NCBI RefSeq assembly: GCF_014850975.1
Contig: NZ_JACXST010000001.1
Span: 1,240,001 to 1,304,000 of the forward strand
Direction of reading: 5' to 3'
DNA: 64,000 nt
Source of the DNA: Methylomonas fluvii
Lineage (GTDB): Bacteria; Pseudomonadota; Gammaproteobacteria; Methylococcales; Methylomonadaceae
In this document: piece after piece, positions 56,928-64,000 of the stretch
Layout: the number at the start of each line of letters is the position of its first letter
Numbering within the stretch: position 1 is the stretch's first letter
Translations under genes and position numbers: made by a program
The notes under the pieces: generated by a model
Database searches by the model: none
Seen by the model: only the letters and a program-made list of their open reading frames with translations
What the model was told of the DNA's origin: nothing

Positions 56928-57554
56928 TTACCTTTGGGCTAAGGTGGTTTCGAACTGATCGATGAGTGCTTGAATGGCTTGGTGTTTCATTTTCATCGCC
57001 GCTTTATTCACCACCAGTCGAGAGGTAATGTTGGCGATTAGTTCCCGTGGCTCCAGGCCGTTGGCTTTTAGCGTATTGCCGGTATCGACCAAATCGACGA
57101 TGCAATCAGCTAAACCAACCAGTGGCGCTAATTCCATCGAGCCATACAGCTTGATGATTTCGGCTTGTATCCCCAGGTTGGCGTAATAACGCTGTGCGGT
57201 TTTCACGTATTTGGTGGCGACCCGCAAACGGCCTTTGATTTCCGGGGCGTTGACCGGGCCGGCTGTCATCAAGCGGCAACCGGCGATGCCTAGATCCAGC
57301 GGTTCGTAAAGACTTTCCGCGCCGTGTTCCATCAACACGTCTTTACCTGCGATACCCAAGTCCGCCGCACCGTATTCCACAAAGGTCGGCACGTCGGTAG
57401 CGCGGATGATCACCAACTGTACGTCGGGACGGGTGGTTTGCAGAATCAGTTTTCGGCTTTTGTCCGGATCGTCAATCGGCGTGATGCCGGCTTGTTCCAG
57501 AAACGGTAGGGCTTCTTCGTAAATACGGCCTTTGGATACGGCAATGGTCAACAT
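56928..57554 (-). CDS. hisG: ATP phosphoribosyltransferase, short form
   Basis: First enzyme of histidine synthesis. The 208-residue length marks the short HisGS form, which lacks the C-terminal regulatory domain and needs the HisZ subunit. Motifs: [33 protein letters not shown], and [18 protein letters not shown]. No hisZ lies in the window. It overlaps nothing and is 15 bases after murA. Confidence 0.95.
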   Translation of the reverse strand: MLTIAVSKGRIYEEALPFLEQAGITPIDDPDKSRKLILQTTRPDVQLVIIRATDVPTFVEYGAADLGIAGKDVLMEHGAESLYEPLDLGIAGCRLMTAGPVNAPEIKGRLRVATKYVKTAQRYYANLGIQAEIIKLYGSMELAPLVGLADCIVDLVDTGNTLKANGLEPRELIANITSRLVVNKAAMKMKHQAIQALIDQFETTLAQR

Positions 57555-57569
57555 GGTTTTGCGAGTGAT

Positions 57570-58841
<1,272 letters not shown>

Positions 58842-58868
58842 TTATTGGTTTGTAAATTGGAACGCAGC

Positions 58869-59180
58869 TTAATGCGTGTGGATTGCAAAATATTCGGTTT
58901 CGTCCAAGCCGCTGAGTTTGGCCAATGCCAACAGCTGAGCCGGAATGTTCTTGAAGGACAGCTTGACCCGGCCCATCCGGCTGAGCCTGATCCATTCGAT
59001 CATCAAGGCCAGGCCGGCGATATCGGTGGTCTGGACTTTGGCTAGATCGATGCACATGCTGTCCATACCTTTCAAAAACTTAAAGGATTGCAAGGTTTGT
59101 TTGTCGATGCTGGCAAAAGTCAGGCTGCCTTCCACGGTAAAGTGGCCGGGAGACTGTTCGGTTAATGTCAGCTTGGACAT
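58869..59180 (-). CDS. mlaB: Phospholipid transport STAS protein MlaB
   Basis: A 103-residue STAS-domain cytoplasmic protein that binds the MlaF ATPase in the Mla phospholipid transporter. The central helix TTDIAGLALMIEWIRLS and the preceding MCIDLAKVQ strand match the family. The start overlaps the mlaD stop by one base (TAATG). It directly follows mlaD, so mlaC, usually between them, is missing. Confidence 0.88.
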   Translation of the reverse strand: MSKLTLTEQSPGHFTVEGSLTFASIDKQTLQSFKFLKGMDSMCIDLAKVQTTDIAGLALMIEWIRLSRMGRVKLSFKNIPAQLLALAKLSGLDETEYFAIHTH

Positions 59181-59644
59181 TATTTGCCTTCCGCTTTGTT
59201 CAGCATGAATTTGCCTATCATTTCTTCCAGCACGATGGCGGAGCTGGTAATGTCGATGGTGCTTTTATCCTTCAAATATTCATCCGATGAGCCTGGGTCC
59301 AGGCTGACGTACTGTTCGCCCAGCAGGCCGGCGGTATAAATACTCACGCCGGAATCGCTGGGTAGATTGTTGTATTGCGATTCGATGCGCATTTCCACGA
59401 CCGATTCGTGGCTGTCCTTGTCCAGCCTGATTGCGGAAACGCGGCCGATGCGCACGCCGGCTACCGACACCGGGGATTTGACTTTCAGGCCGCCGCTATT
59501 CTGAAAGTGGGCGATGACGGTGTAGCTGTCGTCGCTGCTGTAGCTGCCGAGATTGCTGACTTGCAGTGCCATGTAAAACAAGGCAGAGATGCCGCTGGCG
59601 ACAAAAAAACCGACCAGAGTATCCTGGGTCTTGGAATGCTGCAT
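59180..59644 (-). CDS. mlaD: Mla transporter MCE subunit MlaD
   Basis: About 154 residues: an N-terminal transmembrane helix (TLVGFFVASGISALFYMAL) and an MCE domain (VIAHFQNSGGLKVKSPVSVA, GVRIGRVSAIRLD, AGLLGEQYVSLDPG). It forms the periplasmic hexamer of the Mla inner-membrane complex. An in-frame ATG upstream inside mlaE is possible, but 59644 is better placed after a GGAG ribosome site. Confidence 0.93.
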   Translation of the reverse strand: MQHSKTQDTLVGFFVASGISALFYMALQVSNLGSYSSDDSYTVIAHFQNSGGLKVKSPVSVAGVRIGRVSAIRLDKDSHESVVEMRIESQYNNLPSDSGVSIYTAGLLGEQYVSLDPGSSDEYLKDKSTIDITSSAIVLEEMIGKFMLNKAEGK

Positions 59645-59645
59645 G

Positions 59646-60428
59646 TTAAATGTCTCCAAACATGAGTGCGGTTAAAATGAAATCGAGGGCCAGAACCGAA
59701 AAGGCTGAATTGACCACGGTGCGCGTGGTGGCGCGGCTGACGCCCTCAGAAGTCGGGATGGCGTCATAGCCTTCGAACAAGGCAATCCAGGACACCACGA
59801 AGCCGAACACCACGCTTTTCAGCACGCCGTTGATGATGTCTTCTTGAAAGTCGATGCTGGCTTGCATTTGCGCCCAAAACGCGCCGTCATCTACACCGAG
59901 CATACCCACGCCGACCAGATGGCCGCCCATGATACCGATGGCGCTGAACAAGGCGGCAAGCAATGGCATCGATAAAAATCCTGCCAAAAAACGTGGCGAA
60001 ATGATGCGTTTGATCGGGTCAACGGCCATCATTTCCATGCCTGACAGTTGTTCGGTGGCCTTCATCAAGCCGATTTCCGCGGTCAATGCCGAGCCGGCCC
60101 GGCCGGCAAACAATAGCGCCGATACCACGGGGCCCAATTCGCGGACCAACGAGGCGGCGACCATCACGCCCAGGGATTCTTCGGCACCGAAGTCGGACAG
60201 AATGTTAAAGCCTTGCAAACCCAAAACCATGCCGACGAACAGGCCGGAGATGGTGATGATCAAAAACGACAGCACGCCGACCGAATACACCTGCTTGATC
60301 AGCAGGTTGGGGCGCGGCACCACGTCGCTGATGCCGGTGAGGGTATGGCTCAGGAAAAACGAGGCGCGGCCGAGCTTAGCAAAGCTGCTGCGCGTGGCTT
60401 TTCCGAGATTTTGCAGAAATTGAAACAT
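59646..60428 (-). CDS. mlaE: Mla transporter permease MlaE
   Basis: About 260 residues with five to six hydrophobic segments and the family motifs [34 protein letters not shown] and [20 protein letters not shown]. It is the membrane permease of the phospholipid ABC system. The ATG at 60428 is chosen over an in-frame TTG at 60440. It begins 18 bases after mlaF. Confidence 0.94.
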   Translation of the reverse strand: MFQFLQNLGKATRSSFAKLGRASFFLSHTLTGISDVVPRPNLLIKQVYSVGVLSFLIITISGLFVGMVLGLQGFNILSDFGAEESLGVMVAASLVRELGPVVSALLFAGRAGSALTAEIGLMKATEQLSGMEMMAVDPIKRIISPRFLAGFLSMPLLAALFSAIGIMGGHLVGVGMLGVDDGAFWAQMQASIDFQEDIINGVLKSVVFGFVVSWIALFEGYDAIPTSEGVSRATTRTVVNSAFSVLALDFILTALMFGDI

Positions 60429-60445
60429 GGTTGAATACAAGGTGG

Positions 60446-61264
60446 TTATTTGCTCGCCAGCAGATCGTCGAGGTAATCAGGCGCCGAATAGTGAAAGTGT
60501 ACAGGGCCGTCGGCATCGCCGTGCATAAACTGTTGCACCCACTCCGAATCGGATTGTTGTAATTCTTGCGGGGTGCCTTGGCCGATGATTTTGCCTCCCG
60601 ACAAGACATAGATGTAATCGGCGATGGCGGCGGTTTCCTGCACATCGTGCGAGACGATGATGCTGGTCAGGCCTAGAGTGGTGTTCAGCGACTTGATCAA
60701 GTGTACGAGCGCGCCCTTGGAAATGGGGTCTTGGCCGGTAAATGGCTCGTCGTACATGATCATCAACGGGTCGAGGGCGATGGCGCGAGCCAGCGCGACC
60801 CGTCGCGCCATGCCGCCGGACAACTCGTTGGGCATCAAATGGCGGGCGCCGCGCAAACCGACGGCGTGCAGTTTCATCAATACCAAAGTGCGAATCATCG
60901 ATTCCGGCAAGTGGGTGTGTTCGCGCATTGGAAACGCCACATTGTCGTAGACGCTCATGTCCGTGAGCAGCGCGCCGCTTTGGAACAGCATGCCCATGCG
61001 TTTGCGCAATTCGTAGAGTTCCCGAGGTTTCAGGCGGTGAACATTTTGTCCGTCCACGTGGATTTGGCCGCGATCCGGGGCCAACTGGCCGCCGATCAAT
61101 TTCAATAGCGTGGTCTTGCCGGTGCCGCTGGGGCCCATGATGGCAGTGACTTTGCCGCGCTGAATCTCCAGGCTGACGGCGTCGAAAATTTTCCTGGGGC
61201 CTCTGGAAAAGCTCAAGTTGCTAATCGAAACGATATTGTCTTCAGGACTTGCGCTATTGGCCAT
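60446..61264 (-). CDS. mlaF: Mla transporter ATPase MlaF
   Basis: A 272-residue ABC ATPase with Walker [10 protein letters not shown], signature [14 protein letters not shown] and Walker [10 protein letters not shown]. It powers the Mla complex that keeps outer-membrane lipid asymmetry. First gene of the leftward mlaFED-B-murA-hisGD group. It lies divergent from kdsD. Confidence 0.95.
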   Translation of the reverse strand: MANSASPEDNIVSISNLSFSRGPRKIFDAVSLEIQRGKVTAIMGPSGTGKTTLLKLIGGQLAPDRGQIHVDGQNVHRLKPRELYELRKRMGMLFQSGALLTDMSVYDNVAFPMREHTHLPESMIRTLVLMKLHAVGLRGARHLMPNELSGGMARRVALARAIALDPLMIMYDEPFTGQDPISKGALVHLIKSLNTTLGLTSIIVSHDVQETAAIADYIYVLSGGKIIGQGTPQELQQSDSEWVQQFMHGDADGPVHFHYSAPDYLDDLLASK

Positions 61265-61408
61265 TTACCGGAATCACAGGAGTTTTTGGATTGGGAACAG
61301 GCTATTTTCTATGACTCGTCGAGAATAAGTCAATGACTTGGGGTGAAAAGTCGGTTAATAACATGCAATAATGGTTCCTTTTTGTTTAGGTGCGTGGAGT
61401 TAATTTCC

Positions 61409-62383
61409 GTGGGTTGTGATCAAGACATACAGGCGTTGGCGTTGGCGGTGATTCAGACCGAAATGCAGGCGGTTGCCGGCTTGGCTGCACGCATTGATGA
61501 GCAATTTGTCAGCGCCTGTCGTTTGCTGTTGGCTTGCAAAGGCCGTGTGGTTGTCACCGGCATGGGTAAGTCCGGGCATATTGCCGGTAAAATTGCCGCC
61601 ACGCTGGCTAGCACCGGCACCCCAGCTTTCTTTGTGCACCCCGGAGAAGCCAGTCATGGCGATCTGGGCATGATTACCCGCCAGGATGTAGTGTTGGCCT
61701 TGTCCAATTCCGGCGAAACCGAAGAAATCCTGACGATATTGCCTATTATTAAGCGGCTGGGTGTGCCGTTGATCGCGCTGACCGGCAATCCGGAATCGGC
61801 TTTAGCCCGGTTTGCCAGCGTGCACATTAACGTCGCCGTCGAGCAGGAAGCGTGTCCCTTGGGTTTGGCGCCGACTGCCAGCACCACGGCGGCATTGGTC
61901 ATGGGCGATGCGTTAGCCGTGTCACTATTGGAAACCAAGGGTTTTACCCGCGACGACTTTGCTTTGTCGCATCCAGGCGGTAGCTTGGGCAAACGCTTGT
62001 TGTTGCAAGTTAACGACATCATGCACCGTGGCAGCGAAGTGCCAGTGGTTACTGATAGCGTTTTAGTGAGCGATGCCTTGCTGGAAATGACCGGTAAGAA
62101 GCTGGGCATGACCGCCGTGGTCGATGGCGAAGGCCGGGTTGCCGGGATATTTACCGACGGTGACTTGCGGCGCATGCTGGAAAAAAATCTGGATGTGCAT
62201 GCAACTCGGATTGCTGAAGTGATGACCGGGCCTTGTAAAGTGATCGATGTGGATATGTTGGCGGCGGAAGCCATGCAAATCATGGAAAGTAAAAAAATCA
62301 ATGCCCTGCTGGTCGTCGACAGTCAACAAAAGTTGTTGGGTGCGTTGAATATGCACGACTTGCTGCGGGCCGGCATAGTCTGA
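61409..62383 (+). CDS. kdsD: Arabinose-5-phosphate isomerase
   Basis: Interconverts ribulose 5-phosphate and arabinose 5-phosphate for Kdo of lipopolysaccharide. The 324-residue protein has a SIS domain (VVVTGMGKSGHIAGKIAATL, LALSNSGETEEIL) followed by two CBS domains (about 205-324). It would also draw on the RuMP pool of this organism. The open frame extends to 61343, but GTG 61409 is favoured because it gives the typical length and has a GGAG ribosome site 9 bases upstream. Confidence 0.93.
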   Translation: MGCDQDIQALALAVIQTEMQAVAGLAARIDEQFVSACRLLLACKGRVVVTGMGKSGHIAGKIAATLASTGTPAFFVHPGEASHGDLGMITRQDVVLALSNSGETEEILTILPIIKRLGVPLIALTGNPESALARFASVHINVAVEQEACPLGLAPTASTTAALVMGDALAVSLLETKGFTRDDFALSHPGGSLGKRLLLQVNDIMHRGSEVPVVTDSVLVSDALLEMTGKKLGMTAVVDGEGRVAGIFTDGDLRRMLEKNLDVHATRIAEVMTGPCKVIDVDMLAAEAMQIMESKKINALLVVDSQQKLLGALNMHDLLRAGIV

Positions 62384-62395
62384 GAGTGACGAGTG

Positions 62396-62929
62396 ATGTT
62401 CGATTTAAACCCCCAATTACTGAGTGTTGTTAAGCAGCTAAAGTTGCTGATTCTGGATGTGGATGGCGTGCTGACCGACGGCCGTTTGTTTTTCGACGAT
62501 AACGGCAAAGAATACAAATGTTTTCACGCGCGTGACGGGCATGGCATTAAATTGTTGCGTCAGACCGGTGTGGAAGTGGCGGTGATTTCCGGGCGCAAAT
62601 CTAATTCGGTCGGGCTACGTATGCAGAGTCTGGGGGTCGAGCTTGTTTACCAAGGTCAGGAGAATAAGCGGGCTGCGTTCGCGGAAATTTTGCAGCGTCT
62701 GGCTCTAACGCCGGAACAAGTGGGGTATATCGGCGACGACATTCTGGATTTGCCGGTGATGCGTCAAGTTGGCTTTGCGGTGGCAGTGCAAGATGCCAAT
62801 TTCGTGCTAAAAAATTACGCTCATTGGCAAACGCAGGCTGCCGGTGGTTTGGGCGCGGTTCGAGAAGTATGCGATTTAATCATGCAAGTCCAAGGTAACT
62901 TTGACAGCGTGCTGCAAACCTATTTATGA
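62396..62929 (+). CDS. kdsC: Kdo 8-phosphate phosphatase
   Basis: Removes phosphate from Kdo 8-phosphate. The 177-residue HAD enzyme has the nucleophile motif LILDVDGVLTDGRL, AVISGRKSNSV, and GYIGDDILDLPVM. It follows kdsD by 12 bases, and lptC starts inside its last codon (ATGA). A GTG three bases upstream of ATG is also in frame. Confidence 0.94.
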   Translation: MFDLNPQLLSVVKQLKLLILDVDGVLTDGRLFFDDNGKEYKCFHARDGHGIKLLRQTGVEVAVISGRKSNSVGLRMQSLGVELVYQGQENKRAAFAEILQRLALTPEQVGYIGDDILDLPVMRQVGFAVAVQDANFVLKNYAHWQTQAAGGLGAVREVCDLIMQVQGNFDSVLQTYL

Positions 62930-63492
62930 CCGTACTGAAAAATCTACAGATTTTTATTTATGTCGGCTTGGCCGCATTGTTGTCATGGTGGCTGGTACAG
63001 CTGAATGAACAGCGTGACGCCGAAATGAAAATTGTCGAAAATAGCCCGGATTTTTTTAGCCTGGGTTATTTCAAAAAGGAAATGGATATCGACGGCGTGC
63101 CGAAAAGCGAATTGGCCGCGGAAAAAATGCAGCACTTTAAAGCCGATGGCAGTACGCATCTGGAAAAGCCGGTGATGACTTTGTATAACCCCAACCAGAT
63201 GCCTTGGCTGATCAGGGCCGACAGTGGCGTGATGGCGGCGGACGGTGATAATTTACAACTCAACGGTAGTGCTTATATCAATCGGGAAGCCTCGAAAACC
63301 AATTCGGCGCTGACCATCAATACATCGGATTTGCGGGTGAAACTCGCCAGCCATTATGCGGAGACACAGGCGTGGACGGAGATCGTCAGTCCACCCAATA
63401 AAACGGCGGGAGTAGGAATGGAAGCGACTTTTGTTAGTCCGATTCACCTGAAATTGTTGTCCAAAGTGAAAGGTCGCTATGAAATTAAGTAA
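62926..63492 (+). CDS. lptC: LPS export protein LptC
   Basis: A 188-residue single-pass protein that passes lipopolysaccharide from LptB2FG to LptA. An N-terminal membrane helix (IFIYVGLAALLSWWLVQL) is followed by a periplasmic beta-jellyroll. It overlaps kdsC by four bases and lptA by 14. Sequence conservation in this family is low; gene order supports the call. Confidence 0.9.
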   Translation: MTVLKNLQIFIYVGLAALLSWWLVQLNEQRDAEMKIVENSPDFFSLGYFKKEMDIDGVPKSELAAEKMQHFKADGSTHLEKPVMTLYNPNQMPWLIRADSGVMAADGDNLQLNGSAYINREASKTNSALTINTSDLRVKLASHYAETQAWTEIVSPPNKTAGVGMEATFVSPIHLKLLSKVKGRYEIK

Positions 63493-63979
63493 AATGGTCG
63501 GTGTAGGCCTGTTATTCTCGGCACGGATGGCGTTTGGTCTGGAGTCGGATTCCGAACAACCCATCTACATCGACTCGGATAATGCGGTTTACGACGAAAA
63601 GGCGCAGATCAGCACCTATACCGGCAATGTGGTTGCTACGCAGGGGACGATCAGAATCGATGGCGACAAATTGGTGGTTTATCTGAAAGATGGTGCGATT
63701 ATCAAATTGATTGCTACCGGTAAACCGTCGCGATTCAAACAGTTGCCGGCGGTGGGCAAGGAAGAAATGCATGGCGAAGGTTTGATCAACGAATTTTACC
63801 CCGACCAGAATTTGCTGAAATTTATGAAAAATGCCTCGGTTTGGCAGGGTGACGCCAAACAATCCAGTGAGTATATCGAGTACGATACCAAAAACTCCTT
63901 GCTGAAGGCTGGTGAAGCGCAATCCGACGGCAAGCGCGTGCACTCGGTTATTAAACCCAAGCCCAAGCAGGCGCAATAA
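63479..63979 (+). CDS. lptA: LPS transport periplasmic protein LptA
   Basis: A 166-residue periplasmic protein that bridges inner and outer membranes for lipopolysaccharide. The signal peptide ends near ARMAFG. The OstA-type domain is visible as PIYIDSDNAVYDEKAQISTY, GTIRIDGDKLVVY and MHGEGLINEFYPDQNLLKF. It overlaps lptC, and its stop overlaps the lptB start by one base. Confidence 0.93.
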   Translation: MKLSKMVGVGLLFSARMAFGLESDSEQPIYIDSDNAVYDEKAQISTYTGNVVATQGTIRIDGDKLVVYLKDGAIIKLIATGKPSRFKQLPAVGKEEMHGEGLINEFYPDQNLLKFMKNASVWQGDAKQSSEYIEYDTKNSLLKAGEAQSDGKRVHSVIKPKPKQAQ

Positions 63980-64000
63980 TGTCGCGATTGGTTGCGGAAC
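63979..64000 (+). CDS. lptB: LPS export ATPase LptB, first codons only
   Basis: An ATG overlapping the lptA stop (TAATG) opens a frame reading MSRLVAE that runs off the window edge. Position directly after lptA indicates lptB. Only 22 bases are visible, so this rests on synteny. Confidence 0.6.

Overview
The window looks like a chromosomal segment of a gammaproteobacterial type I methanotroph, closest in character to Methylomonas or its relatives. Supporting this are a 3-hexulose-6-phosphate synthase and a transketolase side by side (ribulose monophosphate assimilation of formaldehyde), a VPLP-type C-terminal sorting signal, and gammaproteobacterial gene orders such as rpsU-yqeY-dnaG-rpoD and mlaFED/murA/hisGD next to kdsD-kdsC-lptCA. 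The assignment is inferred from gene content; no 16S gene is present. There are no phage, CRISPR or transposase genes.

Layout. 1-6.5 kb: proline iminopeptidase, ubiX, hps, tkt, then a small exported protein and an unusual protein built of about 19 copies of a TGVAKYL-like repeat. 6.6-10.1 kb: small exported and membrane proteins, pterin/folate genes (folM-like, folK, folB) and plsY. 10.1-15.7 kb: tsaD divergent from the macromolecular synthesis operon rpsU-yqeY-dnaG-rpoD, followed by a CAU-anticodon tRNA that is probably tRNA-Ile2. 15.7-21.2 kb: metK-ahcY, bioA-rsmE and a CPBP membrane protease.

22.3-32.1 kb: an N-type (alternative F-type) ATPase locus in the order atpD-C-Q-[lytic transglycosylase]-B-E-[antisense acyltransferase]-F-A-G. 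It is interrupted twice, lacks atpR and has an altered c-subunit ion site. 32.1-39.3 kb: a sigma-54 enhancer-binding regulator divergent from a persulfide dioxygenase and a TauE exporter, with a near-consensus -24/-12 promoter and a perfect palindrome between them. A copper-type group follows (multicopper oxidase, HMA-UreH-like membrane protein, PsiE, His-rich exported protein).

39.5-49.5 kb: the most unusual locus. Six tightly overlapping minus-strand genes encode a corrinoid reductive activator, a corrinoid protein, a UroD-type methyltransferase homologue without the usual zinc ligands, a DUF1638 protein, a histidine kinase and a REC-PAS-GGDEF-EAL protein. Divergent to them are a REC-histidine kinase and another receiver protein. 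The arrangement suggests a corrinoid methyl-transfer module physically coupled to two-component and cyclic-di-GMP signalling.

49.5-55.6 kb: DUF815 ATPase, oxyR, a VPLP-CTERM exported protein, then an AT-rich pair (DUF2971, zinc-ribbon membrane protein) bracketed by inverted copies of a roughly 100-bp repeat, and a brnTA toxin-antitoxin operon with a perfect 16-bp inverted repeat upstream. 55.6-64 kb: hisD, hisG (short form), murA and mlaB-D-E-F (no mlaC) on the minus strand, and kdsD-kdsC-lptC-lptA plus the first codons of lptB on the plus strand.
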